In this document: positions 55,315-63,957 of the stretch, piece after piece
Numbering within the stretch: the stretch's first letter is position 1
Layout: each line of letters begins with the position of its first letter
Assembly (NCBI GenBank): GCA_017795085.1
Contig: CP051246.1
Location: 3,970,514 to 4,034,513 of the forward strand
From: Salegentibacter sp.
GTDB taxonomy: Bacteria > Bacteroidota > Bacteroidia > Flavobacteriales > Flavobacteriaceae
Length of the DNA stretch: 64,000 bases
Direction of reading: 5' to 3'
Program-made: the position numbers and the translations under genes
Notes under the pieces: generated by a model
The model's database searches: none
What the model saw: only the letters and a program-made list of their open reading frames with translations
Told to the model about the DNA's origin: nothing

Positions 55315-55686
55315 TTATACTACCGCTTTCTTGGTTTTATTCTTAGCTTCTTCTGTAGCATCTTTTTGAAGCTTGGCGTTTTGCTTTCTCAATTCTTCAA
55401 GTTTAGATTCCATAGCCACCAAAATATCATCAGCTTTGTAACTTGCTGAAGAAAGTGTTTCTTCCAAACGATCTTCAAAATCAAGACGGGCTTTTTTTGC
55501 TTTTTCACTTAAATTTGAAGAAGTCTCTTTATAGCGTTTACTAATACGATCCTGAGCTTCTTCGGCATCTTTACGTAATTTTTTACGGGTATTTTCACCA
55601 CTTTCAGGAGCATATAATAAGCCAAGTCCTGCTCCAATTGCAGCACCTGTAATTAATGCTAATAATGTACTTCCAGTATTTGCCAT
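55315..55686 (-). CDS. YtxH domain protein
   Basis: 123 residues. N-terminal glycine-rich membrane segment (LLALITGAAIGAGLGLLYAPESGENTRKKLRKDAEEAQ), the YtxH signature, then charged helices with a Lys/Ala-rich end (ATEEAKNKTKKAVV). YtxH proteins are general stress proteins of unclear action. First gene of the three-gene cassette. Confidence 0.85.
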   Translation of the reverse strand: MANTGSTLLALITGAAIGAGLGLLYAPESGENTRKKLRKDAEEAQDRISKRYKETSSNLSEKAKKARLDFEDRLEETLSSASYKADDILVAMESKLEELRKQNAKLQKDATEEAKNKTKKAVV

Positions 55687-55717
55687 AATAGTTTTTAGTT
55701 TAAAGTTATATGTCTCC

Positions 55718-55725
55718 CAAATATA
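55718..55725 (-). promoter_or_regulatory. Candidate -7 box TATATTTG before ytxH-like gene
   Basis: Minus-strand TAnnTTTG match 31 bases before the ATG. Confidence 0.5.
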
Positions 55726-55812
55726 CGTGATGGAAGCGCTAACCGCTGTTAATAACCGGTTAATATGTTAAAATCCTTTACTAAAATATTCTTAAAGAGA
55801 ATTTTAAAGGAA

Positions 55813-57492
55813 TTATTTTTTCTTTTTAGCCCAGGAATCCCGTAAAGTAACCGTTTGGTTAAAAATTGGTTTTCCAGGTTCAGAATCTTTATCCACACAA
55901 AAATAACCAATCCGCTGAAACTGAAATTTATCCTGAATACCCGCATTTTTTAAACTGGGTTCCAAATAACCGGTGATTAGTTTTAATGAATCAGGATTTA
56001 CAAATTCCATAAAATCTTTTTCTTTATCTCCATCGGGTGCCTCTACGTTAAAAAGTCGATCATATAATCTTATTTCAGCTTTAAAAGCGTGCTTTACCGA
56101 AACCCAGTGTAACGTTCCTTTTACTTTACGTTTTGATTCTTCGGTACCGCTACCACTTTTACTTTTGGGGTCATAAGTACAATGAATTTCAGTAATATTT
56201 CCTTCGGTATCTTTTACAACCTCCTCCCCTTTTATAATGTAAGCATTTTTTAAGCGTACTTCTTTTCCTAAAGTCAATCTGAAAAATTTACGATTGGCAC
56301 TTTCTTTAAAATCTTCACGTTCAATATAAAGCTCTTTTGAAAAAGGAATTTCACGTTTTCCCGCATTCTCATCTTCAGGGTTGTTTTCAGCGGTTAACCA
56401 TTCTTCCTTATTTTCAGGATAATTAGTAATCACCAATTTTACCGGATCTAAAACTCCCATTACCCGGGGAGCGGTTATGTTTAAATCTTCACGAACACAA
56501 AATTCCAAATGTGCTACATCTATCATATTTTCACGTTTCCCTACACCAATAGATTTGGCAAATTTCCTGATGGAATTAGGGGTATAACCCCTTCGGCGTA
56601 AACCTGAAATGGTTGGCATACGCGGATCATCCCAGGAATCTACAATTCCTTTTTCAATCAGTTGCATCAATTTTCGCTTACTTACCACGGTATGGCTTAA
56701 ATTCCTGCGGGCAAATTCACGTTGTTTCGGTTTCAATTCGCCGGGTTTATTAACTTTTTCCACAAACCAGTTATATAATTCGCGGTGTGGTAAAAATTCT
56801 AGTGTACAAAAAGAATGGGAAACCTGTTCTATAAAATCACTTTCACCGTGGGCCCAATCATACATCGGATAAATTTTCCATGCTTCACCGGTGCGGTGAT
56901 GGGCTTTATGTACACAACGGTACATTACCGGATCACGCATTAACATATTGGGTGAAGTCATATCTATCTTTGCACGTAAAACATGACCTTTTTCAGGAGT
57001 TTCCCCGTTTTTCATTTCTTCAAATAACTTCAGGTTTTCTTCTATAGAACGATCGCGGTACGGACTGGGTTTCCCAGGCTCGGTTGGAGTGCCTTTTTGT
57101 GCCGCAATTTCCTCTGAAGTCTGGCTATCTACATAAGCATCGCCATTTTTAATCATTTCTACCGCCCAGTCATAAAGCTGCTGAAAATAATCGGAAGCAT
57201 AACATTCCTTTTCCCATTTAAAGCCAAGCCATAACACATCTTCTTTTATGGCATCAACAAATTCTTTTTCTTCTTTTATGGGATTGGTATCGTCAAACCT
57301 TAAATTTACCGGTGCGTTATATTTTTCACCCAAACCAAAATTCAGGTAAATTGATGAGGCATGGCCAATATGTAAATAGCCGTTAGGTTCAGGCGGAAAC
57401 CTGAATTTTAATTCTTCCTTTTTATGGGTAGTTTGAAGGTCTTCCTCAATAATTTGCTCTATAAAATTAAGCGACTTTTTTTCTTCGGCCAT
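55813..57492 (-). CDS. glnS: Glutamine--tRNA ligase
   Basis: 559 residues. Charges tRNA-Gln directly. HIGH motif PPEPNGYLHIGHASSI at about 31-46 and the KMSKS-type VVSKRKLMQLIE near 268. The C-terminal anticodon-binding half has IKGEEVVKDTEGN and KSKSGSGTEESKRKVKGTLHWV. Presence of both glnS and gltX shows direct Gln-tRNA charging instead of the transamidation route, though gatCAB could still exist elsewhere. Confidence 0.97.
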   Translation of the reverse strand: MAEEKKSLNFIEQIIEEDLQTTHKKEELKFRFPPEPNGYLHIGHASSIYLNFGLGEKYNAPVNLRFDDTNPIKEEKEFVDAIKEDVLWLGFKWEKECYASDYFQQLYDWAVEMIKNGDAYVDSQTSEEIAAQKGTPTEPGKPSPYRDRSIEENLKLFEEMKNGETPEKGHVLRAKIDMTSPNMLMRDPVMYRCVHKAHHRTGEAWKIYPMYDWAHGESDFIEQVSHSFCTLEFLPHRELYNWFVEKVNKPGELKPKQREFARRNLSHTVVSKRKLMQLIEKGIVDSWDDPRMPTISGLRRRGYTPNSIRKFAKSIGVGKRENMIDVAHLEFCVREDLNITAPRVMGVLDPVKLVITNYPENKEEWLTAENNPEDENAGKREIPFSKELYIEREDFKESANRKFFRLTLGKEVRLKNAYIIKGEEVVKDTEGNITEIHCTYDPKSKSGSGTEESKRKVKGTLHWVSVKHAFKAEIRLYDRLFNVEAPDGDKEKDFMEFVNPDSLKLITGYLEPSLKNAGIQDKFQFQRIGYFCVDKDSEPGKPIFNQTVTLRDSWAKKKK

Positions 57493-57586
57493 AATTCACT
57501 AAAATCAAAAACCCCTACTTATGAGGTAAAATCAGACAAATATTATTAATTCGAATACCACTCGGAATAGTATGAGTGATAAAGTG

Positions 57587-57594
57587 CAAAGTTA
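57587..57594 (-). promoter_or_regulatory. Candidate -7 box TAACTTTG before glnS
   Basis: Minus-strand TAnnTTTG match 94 bases before the glnS ATG. Confidence 0.45.
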
Positions 57595-57662
57595 CCAAAA
57601 TTTAGATGGCATAAACTAAGCTTTAAGCTATAAGAAATAATATATTTACCTTTATACTGGCT

Positions 57663-57679
57663 TTATTCGATAATCTAGA
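57663..57679. repeat. Degenerate copy of the 17-bp palindromic element
   Basis: ATTCGATAATCTAGATT, differing at two positions from the element at 25812-25828. About 80 bases before the ZIP start. Confidence 0.4.
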
Positions 57680-57761
57680 TTTAAATACCGGTAGCTTGCC
57701 TAAAATATATTATTTGAAGTACGTGGCAAAGCTGCTTTAAAGTATTTTAAAACTAAAAATT

Positions 57762-58478
57762 ATGGCGGAGGTCTTACAAATTATTCTTTATTCTGCTTTT
57801 TCGGGAATTACCGTATTTTTTGGTGGGGTTTTATCTTATTTCTTTGGAAAAAATTTTAAAGAAAACAAACGCAAAAAGGAAATCAATCATTTTATAATTG
57901 CCTTTGGGGGTGGAATAATACTTGCCGCGCTGGCACTGGTTTTAATTCCGAAGGGAATAGAAGAATTAGACCTTTTTCCCTTGGTTTTATGTTTCATTGC
58001 GGGAACATTTATTTTCTTCTTTTTAGACAAAAAGATTGAAAAATCGGGTAGCAAATTTTCACAACTTATGGCAATGTTACTCGATTTTATTCCCGAAGCA
58101 CTTGCCCTTGGGGCTATATTTGCGACCGATAAAAAAACCGGAACTTTACTTGCTATTTTTATCGGTCTTCAGAATTTACCGGAATCTTTTAATTCTTATC
58201 AAGACCTTATCGCTAACAAATTTAAGGTTAAGAAAACCCTAAGTATACTATTTTTACTGAGTTTTATGGGAATTATTGGTGCTATTACAGGATTTTACTT
58301 ACTTAGCGACTTACCTAAAATAACAGCCGGTATTATGACCTTTGCCAGTGGTGGGATTTTATATTTAATATTTCAGGATATTGCCCCCAGTGTAAAATTA
58401 AAACGAACCTGGTTACCGGCATTAGGTGCTAACCTCGGCTTTTTAATAGGAATTATTGGTGAAAAACTTATTCATTAA
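57762..58478 (+). CDS. ZIP-family metal transporter, divergent metal motifs
   Basis: 238 residues with about 7-8 membrane helices. Follows the ZIP pattern, but the two metal motifs, normally HNxPEG and HEIPE, read DFIPEALALG and QNLPESFNS: the His are replaced by Asp and Gln while the Pro-Glu pairs remain. May carry another divalent cation, or have lost transport. Contains a charged N-terminal loop (KNFKENKRKKEIN). Divergent from glnS. Confidence 0.8.
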   Translation: MAEVLQIILYSAFSGITVFFGGVLSYFFGKNFKENKRKKEINHFIIAFGGGIILAALALVLIPKGIEELDLFPLVLCFIAGTFIFFFLDKKIEKSGSKFSQLMAMLLDFIPEALALGAIFATDKKTGTLLAIFIGLQNLPESFNSYQDLIANKFKVKKTLSILFLLSFMGIIGAITGFYLLSDLPKITAGIMTFASGGILYLIFQDIAPSVKLKRTWLPALGANLGFLIGIIGEKLIH

Positions 58479-58594
58479 TAAATTGATATAAAGCTGCGGC
58501 AAAGTTATCTTTGTAATCTAATACATCAAGGAAAACTTATTAGAAGCTAAAACAAGTTCAGCTTGATAAAAATAGACCTTTCAAAACAGTATTA

Positions 58595-58611
58595 AATCTC
58601 GATTATCGAGT
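58595..58611. repeat. 17-bp palindromic element, copy 2
   Basis: AATCTCGATTATCGAGT, the exact reverse complement of the copy at 25812-25828. It lies 12 bases before the folB start codon. Confidence 0.6.
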
Positions 58612-58623
58612 AAAAAAATTATT

Positions 58624-58980
58624 TTGGGAAAAATAAAACTAAAAAATATCCGCGTGTTTGCTTATCACGGTTGTTTGGATGAAGAAGGAAAAATAGGAAG
58701 TGATTACCGGGTAGATTTAAATGTAAAAGGCGATTTATCACATTCAGCTAAAACCGATAAGTTGGCTGATACCATAGATTACGTTCATCTAAATAAAATT
58801 GTGAAAGAGGAAATGGCAAAACGCTCTAAACTACTGGAAACAGTGGCAGAACGCATTTTAGACCGGGTTTTAGAAGAGATTTTACTGGTTCAAAAAGTAC
58901 AGGTGGAAGTGGCTAAAATAAATCCGCCAATTGGTGGAAATGTGGCCAGTGTAAGTGTTACCAGAAGCAAATCGCGATAA
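58624..58980 (+). CDS. folB: Dihydroneopterin aldolase
   Basis: 118 residues from a TTG start; no ATG fits upstream and residues IRVFAYHGCLDEEGKIG align with the family N-terminus, so the short start is likely. Folate synthesis: splits dihydroneopterin to hydroxymethyl-dihydropterin and glycolaldehyde. Conserved Glu in the YHG-EE region and Lys in VAKINPPIGGNV near the end. Precedes tRNA-Cys. Confidence 0.92.
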   Translation: MGKIKLKNIRVFAYHGCLDEEGKIGSDYRVDLNVKGDLSHSAKTDKLADTIDYVHLNKIVKEEMAKRSKLLETVAERILDRVLEEILLVQKVQVEVAKINPPIGGNVASVSVTRSKSR

Positions 58981-59029
58981 TTGGTTTTTAAACTTAAAAT
59001 TTTTATTACATTTGCCAACCGAAATTAAT

Positions 59030-59100
59030 GGCATCGTGGCCGAGTGGCTAGGCAGAGGTCTGCAAAACCTTGTACAGCGGTTCGAATCCGCTCGATGCCT
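59030..59100 (+). tRNA. tRNA-Cys (GCA)
   Basis: 71 bases. Acceptor stem GGCATCG/CGATGCC, anticodon loop CTGCAAA with GCA, T-loop TTCGAAT between AGCGG and CCGCT, and discriminator base T73, the Cys identity element. No encoded CCA. Followed by its own terminator. Confidence 0.97.
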
Positions 59101-59104
59101 CAAA

Positions 59105-59130
59105 AAGCTCCTTTTTTAAGGGGCTTTTTT
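59105..59130 (+). terminator. Terminator after tRNA-Cys
   Basis: 9-bp stem AAGCTCCTT / AAGGGGCTT (one T-G pair), 4-base loop and T run. Reaches the stop of the convergent LysE gene at 59129. Confidence 0.8.
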
Positions 59131-59857
59131 ATTGGCCTTGTTTTATAGTTTCATTATTTTCAGGCTTAATTGAATCTGGAGGGGTTAAGGTTTCAATTTG
59201 GTTTTGAATACCATTAACTTTTGAAGGAAACAAGCCTTGAAAAATCAATACCGCTCCGAAGAAAATAAGCATAACACTTATTCCTTTTTTCATAAAATAA
59301 ATCCGGTTTGGAGTTAGTTTTCTATTCAATTTTTTAGCTAACAGTATTTTAGCGATATCCAGTACCAAATAAGTAATTAAAATAGTACCGAAAAAAACCA
59401 TAATCCTGTCGCTTTCCATTTCTAATTTTGGGCCAAAAACAATCACTAGCCCCAGCCAAAAACCTAAGACGCCTATATTGATAAAATTCAATATAAATCC
59501 TTTTGCAGCCAAGCCTAAATAATCGCTTTTATTTAATTTTCTAATTTCAGGGGTACCTTCTTCTTGTTGCAGTACTTTTTTGGTTTGAATAAAACTCATG
59601 ACCCCGTAAGTGGCAAGAATTACACCTCCAAAAATAAATAACGCAGGATCATCTTTAATTCGGGAAAGTAATTTGGTAGTACTTAAATAGGCAATTACAA
59701 GGAAAACAACATCGGCGATAATTACCCCAATATCAAAGGAAAAAGCTGCCCGAAAACCTTTAATTGCAGCTGTTTCCAACAACACAAAAAAAACGGGGCC
59801 TAATAAAAAGGCAAGAAAAAAACCCAGGGGCAAAGCTGCTAAAACATCCTGAAACAT
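59129..59857 (-). CDS. LysE-family exporter
   Basis: 242 residues with about 6 membrane helices. The N-terminus (ALPLGFFLAFLLGPVFFVLLETA) has the LysE/RhtB pattern, exporters of amino acids or their analogues. Asn/Glu-rich C-terminal tail. Substrate not predictable. Own -7 box close to the ATG. Confidence 0.85.
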   Translation of the reverse strand: MFQDVLAALPLGFFLAFLLGPVFFVLLETAAIKGFRAAFSFDIGVIIADVVFLVIAYLSTTKLLSRIKDDPALFIFGGVILATYGVMSFIQTKKVLQQEEGTPEIRKLNKSDYLGLAAKGFILNFINIGVLGFWLGLVIVFGPKLEMESDRIMVFFGTILITYLVLDIAKILLAKKLNRKLTPNRIYFMKKGISVMLIFFGAVLIFQGLFPSKVNGIQNQIETLTPPDSIKPENNETIKQGQ

Positions 59858-59873
59858 ATATCAGTATATTTTA

Positions 59874-59881
59874 CAAAGGTA
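59874..59881 (-). promoter_or_regulatory. Candidate -7 box TACCTTTG before LysE gene
   Basis: Minus-strand exact TAnnTTTG match 16 bases before the ATG at 59857. Confidence 0.55.
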
Positions 59882-59886
59882 GAATT

Positions 59887-60570
59887 TTAGTTTTTCTTGT
59901 TCACTTTTCCGCCAAAAAGGGTATTTTCTTCAATCATAGAAGGATCACCATATACATTTACCGTACCTCCGGCACGTACTTTGGTAATTACTTCCCCCGA
60001 TGCCGAAATATCAGCCACTCCTCCGGCACTAATGCTTATATCAATATCCTCAGAATTTAAATATCTAGCATAATACTGCCCACCGGCACGAATTTTTATA
60101 TCCTGGGTACTGGCTTTTCCTTTTACTTCAATTTGAGCGCCGGTAAGGCTTTTTACGGAAAGGTTTTCTACTTCAATTTCATCGGTTAAAATCTTCCCGC
60201 CTTCAGAAGCTTCCAGGACTAGTTGTACATTGTTATAAGCTGCACTTAAGTTTATTTTTGCATTTTGCCGTGCGTCAATTTTACTAACTTCAACAAAATA
60301 AAGTTTAACGGAAGTATGATCATCTTTCCAGAGATTATCAATACTTTTTTTGACTTTTAAAATATTATTATCGTCAATTTCAAAAGTAACTTCACCCCTA
60401 TTTTTACCAGTTACTACGGCGCGGTTTTCTTCAGCGGGAATCATTTTCAGCTTTAGAGCATTATACACCTTAACCTGAGAAAAATTCTCTAATTCATGGA
60501 TTATTTCCTTTTCCTGAGCCAGGATTCCAAAGGAAATAAAAAATAAAAAAAGGCTTGCTATCTTTTTCAT
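59887..60570 (-). CDS. Head GIN domain (DUF2807) exported protein
   Basis: 227 residues with a signal peptide (1-18, ending GILAQE). Repeating right-handed beta-helix strands (KINLSAAYNNVQLVLEASEGGKILTDEIEVENLSVKSLTGAQIEVKG) of the DUF2807/GIN domain. Thought to be an envelope stress or adhesin-like protein in Bacteroidota, role unproven. Between LysE and rnr with 29 and 39 base gaps. Confidence 0.85.
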   Translation of the reverse strand: MKKIASLFLFFISFGILAQEKEIIHELENFSQVKVYNALKLKMIPAEENRAVVTGKNRGEVTFEIDDNNILKVKKSIDNLWKDDHTSVKLYFVEVSKIDARQNAKINLSAAYNNVQLVLEASEGGKILTDEIEVENLSVKSLTGAQIEVKGKASTQDIKIRAGGQYYARYLNSEDIDISISAGGVADISASGEVITKVRAGGTVNVYGDPSMIEENTLFGGKVNKKN

Positions 60571-60609
60571 GTTCTGAATACTTTAAATGAAATAATAATT
60601 CAGCATTAA

Positions 60610-62805
60610 TTATGCCTCAACTTCTGCTTTATTTCCAATCATATTAAAATCTAAATGACGCTTCATTAAATCGGCATCTTTTACACTTACATAAACTTCA
60701 TCGCCCAGCTGATAAGCTTTTCCGGTTTTACGACCTACCACGGCATAATTCTCCTGGTCAAAATCATAATGGTCACCTTTCAGGTCACGCAAACGAATCA
60801 AGCCTTCACATTTATTTTCTATGATTTCTACAAAAATTCCCCATTCAGTTACTCCTGAAATCACGCCTAAAAATTCCTGGTCCTGGTGATCCTGCATAAA
60901 TTTAACCTGCATGTATTTTATAGAATCACGTTCAGCATTGGTAGAAAGGTTTTCCATTTCACTGCTATGGTGGCACTTTTTATCATATTCTTCTTCATTT
61001 GCACTTGATTCTCCATCTAAATAGCGTTGCAATAACCGGTGAACCATAACATCTGGATATCTTCTAATTGGCGAAGTAAAATGTGTATAATAATCAAAGG
61101 CCAGCCCATAATGGCCTATATTTTCTGTACCGTAATAGGCTTTACTCATAGTACGAATAGTAAGCGTATCTACCAGGTTTTGCTCTTTTTTACCCTGTAC
61201 ATTTTCCAGTAGGCTATTTAGAGAACCAGAAATTGATTTACGGTTTTTAAGATTAAGGCTATGCCCAAATTTAGCAACCAGATTTCCTAAAGAATTCAGT
61301 TTTTCTTCATCGGGTTCATCGTGACAGCGATAGATAAAAGTTTTCTTTGACTCCTGTTTTCCAATAAACTCTGCTACTTTTCGGTTGGCCAACAACATAA
61401 ATTCTTCAATAAGCTTATTGGCCTCTTTTGAAGTTTTAAAAAACACACCTATAGGTTCATTTTCTTCATTTAAATTGAATTTAACTTCAACTTTATCAAA
61501 TGAAATCGCTCCCTGCCGCATACGAACTGAACGCATTTTTCGCGCTATTTTATTCATTTCTCCAATTGCGGTTACAATTTCGGGATGAACGCTGTAGGCT
61601 TTATCCTGAATAGAAATTTCTTTCGGAATTTCAGCTTTTTCGGTTTCAATAATATGTTGTGCTTCCTCATAGGCAAAACGGGCATCAGAATAGGTAACCG
61701 TACGGCCAAACCATTCGTTTTTTACCTTGGCATTTTTATCGATTTCAAAAACGGCTGAAAAAGTATATTTTTCTTCATTAGGCCGAAGCGAACACGCATT
61801 ATTAGATAATACTTCAGGCAACATAGGAACCACACGGTCTACAAGATATACTGAAGTTGCACGTTCATAAGCTTCATCATCTAAAATATTGCCAGGTTTC
61901 ACATAATGAGAAACATCGGCAATGTGTACACCAATTTCAAAATTGCCGTTTTTAAGAACCTGAAAACTAAGTGCATCATCAAAATCTTTAGCATCTGCAG
62001 GATCTATGGTAAAAGTAAGCACATCACGCATATCGCGACGTTTGCTAATCTCTTCTTTTCTTATTTTAGTATCAAGCTTATTGGCAAATTCTTCTACTTC
62101 TTCCGGAAAATCATGGGGTAAGCCATATTGGGCTAAAATACCGTGAATTTCGGTTTGGTGTTCGCCTGGGGTTCCCAGTACTTTTTTTATATATCCAAAG
62201 GGAGAATCGGCTTTTTCAGGCCATTCTTCTATTTCTACAACAACCTTATCACCATTTTGGGCCTCTCCTATTTTATTTTTCTGCACAAAAATATCGGTAT
62301 ACATTTTTGGGTCGTCTATAACCACAAAACCGAATTCCTTTTTCAGCTGGAGAATTCCAACAAATTCAGTGCGTTTACGCTTGAGTATTTTAGTTACTTC
62401 TCCTTCAGATTTTTTACTCCTGCGGCGATTGAATAGATAAATTTCCACTTCATCACCGTGAAAAGCGGTATTTAAATTATTTGGGGAAATAAAAATATCT
62501 TCTTCTAATTCATCAACCACCAAATATCCATAACCCTTGGTGGTCATATCTAAAATCCCGCGATAGTAATCGCGGCTATCGTTAATCTGATATTTTCCGC
62601 GATCTACCTGATTTATCTGTTTTTTAGCAGCTAACTGTGCCAATTTTCTAATAATATGATTACGGGTATTAGCATCGTCTACTCCTAACTTTGCTGCAAT
62701 TTGCTTATGATTAAAAACCTGGTCTGAATTTTTTCTAAGAATATCTAATATACTTTTCGACAGGTTATTTGGTTGTTTTCCTTTATTTTTTTTCGTACTA
62801 CTCAT
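60610..62805 (-). CDS. rnr: Ribonuclease R
   Basis: 731 residues. 3'-to-5' exoribonuclease that degrades structured RNA. N-terminal winged helix (SILDILRKNSDQVFNHKQIAAKL), cold-shock domains, the RNB catalytic core with DPADAKDFDDALSF (four Asp) near 263, and a C-terminal S1 domain (EFLGVISGVTEWGIFVEIIENKCEGLI). Gene start lies at the left edge of the 1.15-kb AT-rich gap. Confidence 0.97.
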   Translation of the reverse strand: MSSTKKNKGKQPNNLSKSILDILRKNSDQVFNHKQIAAKLGVDDANTRNHIIRKLAQLAAKKQINQVDRGKYQINDSRDYYRGILDMTTKGYGYLVVDELEEDIFISPNNLNTAFHGDEVEIYLFNRRRSKKSEGEVTKILKRKRTEFVGILQLKKEFGFVVIDDPKMYTDIFVQKNKIGEAQNGDKVVVEIEEWPEKADSPFGYIKKVLGTPGEHQTEIHGILAQYGLPHDFPEEVEEFANKLDTKIRKEEISKRRDMRDVLTFTIDPADAKDFDDALSFQVLKNGNFEIGVHIADVSHYVKPGNILDDEAYERATSVYLVDRVVPMLPEVLSNNACSLRPNEEKYTFSAVFEIDKNAKVKNEWFGRTVTYSDARFAYEEAQHIIETEKAEIPKEISIQDKAYSVHPEIVTAIGEMNKIARKMRSVRMRQGAISFDKVEVKFNLNEENEPIGVFFKTSKEANKLIEEFMLLANRKVAEFIGKQESKKTFIYRCHDEPDEEKLNSLGNLVAKFGHSLNLKNRKSISGSLNSLLENVQGKKEQNLVDTLTIRTMSKAYYGTENIGHYGLAFDYYTHFTSPIRRYPDVMVHRLLQRYLDGESSANEEEYDKKCHHSSEMENLSTNAERDSIKYMQVKFMQDHQDQEFLGVISGVTEWGIFVEIIENKCEGLIRLRDLKGDHYDFDQENYAVVGRKTGKAYQLGDEVYVSVKDADLMKRHLDFNMIGNKAEVEA

Positions 62806-63014
62806 TTTCTAATTTAAAGTATAAAATTAAGGCTTATACCGCACATGCTTTCTATTTGAGTGTAAAGTTTTGTTAAGTAAGAATATATAATTTAAAATTT
62901 ACATTTATTTAACTGATTTATAGACTACTGAAGCTTCATTTATTAAGTCATTTTGTTATAATTATCTTAAAAATTACTTAATTTTATATTAACCTTATTA
63001 AGGTCTATTCTCCA

Positions 63015-63022
63015 TAAATTTG
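63015..63022 (+). promoter_or_regulatory. Candidate -7 box TAAATTTG
   Basis: TAnnTTTG match 20 bases before the ATG of the 56-residue open frame. Confidence 0.35.
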
Positions 63023-63042
63023 AATTTGGTTTTCAAATAGTT

Positions 63043-63213
63043 ATGAATAAATCCCAGAAAATATCACTTTTATTTTTTTGCATTTTCTTTTTAGGAATAG
63101 CCGTATATGCAGGTATTATAAACAATGCACTCAATAAGAAAACACAAATTGAATCTCATTTTGAAAAAAATGGCACTTCTATACAATATTGCGCGCTTAC
63201 TTTTTACAAATAA
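63043..63213 (+). CDS. Small hypothetical membrane protein, 56 residues
   Basis: ATG 63043 to TAA 63211-63213. Begins MNKSQKISLLFFCIFFLGIAVYAG, one membrane helix after a basic N-terminus, then a polar tail ending ALTFYK. Supported by the -7 box and a plausible protein pattern, but the region is AT-rich so an accidental frame is possible. It could also be the start of a longer, degraded gene. Unknown function. Confidence 0.4.
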   Translation: MNKSQKISLLFFCIFFLGIAVYAGIINNALNKKTQIESHFEKNGTSIQYCALTFYK

Positions 63214-63901
63214 ATTCTAATTTATCTGAATTTTTAAGATTACAAAATACTATTAATCAATAAAATAAGGTGAATTATAGAAGCTATATTTTTTAAAATT
63301 TTTCTTGATAGAGGCAAGCAGGAATATTAAATGTATTAAGAAGAATCAATGAGATCCCGAGAGTAAAGACAGTTAAAAATAGCTTTATAACCCATATTAC
63401 AATTTTTAGACAAACTAAAAAATAAGATTCTTAGTCGAGTTATTCACATTATATATATTTATTATTTCTTTTCTCTTTTTTAAAAAATTAAAATGATGTT
63501 TATGATGGGCTGTTGATTTGTAGCATAATTTTTTCTCTTAAAATTTTGAAAGTTGTTTTATCTTGTTTCATAACATCTTATTAACATCCTTTGAAAGAGG
63601 TAAACCTCTGTAATTCTTTTAGATTTAATATTTAGTTAACAATTGTTGATAATGAAATCTAATTAGAATCTTTGATATTTTAATATTGTAAAGCTGTTTA
63701 TAACCTGTTTTCAACTGCTCATAACTTTAGAAAAAATAGCTAACTTATAATTTGCTTTAGCCGTTTTAAATTATCTATTGAAATTAAATTTGAATACTGC
63801 AAAAAAGATTCTCATTTTCTCATCAACACTTATTCACATAGCCCTGTAAATTTTAAATGCCTGTAAATAAATGCTTTTAAAAAAGTAATTAACAATGGAT
63901 A

Positions 63902-63935
63902 TTTGAGGGGTTGATAAGGGCTTTTTTTACCTTTG
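63902..63935 (+). promoter_or_regulatory. Candidate promoter TTTG-N22-TACCTTTG before rpiB
   Basis: TTTG at 63902-63905 and -7 box TACCTTTG at 63928-63935, with near-normal spacing, 22 bases before the rpiB ATG. Confidence 0.6.
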
Positions 63936-63957
63936 TCATAATCTTAAAAACACAACT

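Larger units (their letters stand above)
62806..63957. other. AT-rich intergenic region, candidate replication origin
   Basis: 1152 bases between leftward rnr and rightward rpiB. Very AT-rich with long T and A runs and TATATATA stretches (63449-63470). Contains two TTATTCACA 9-mers (63440-63448, 63830-63838) matching the DnaA-box consensus TTATnCACA, and three one-mismatch variants: TTATTAACA (63578-63586), TGTTGATAA (63644-63652, minus) and TGTTTATAA (63695-63703, minus). One small open frame (63043-63213). Most genes in the window run leftward away from this point. Origin function is inference; dnaA is not in the window. Confidence 0.5.
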
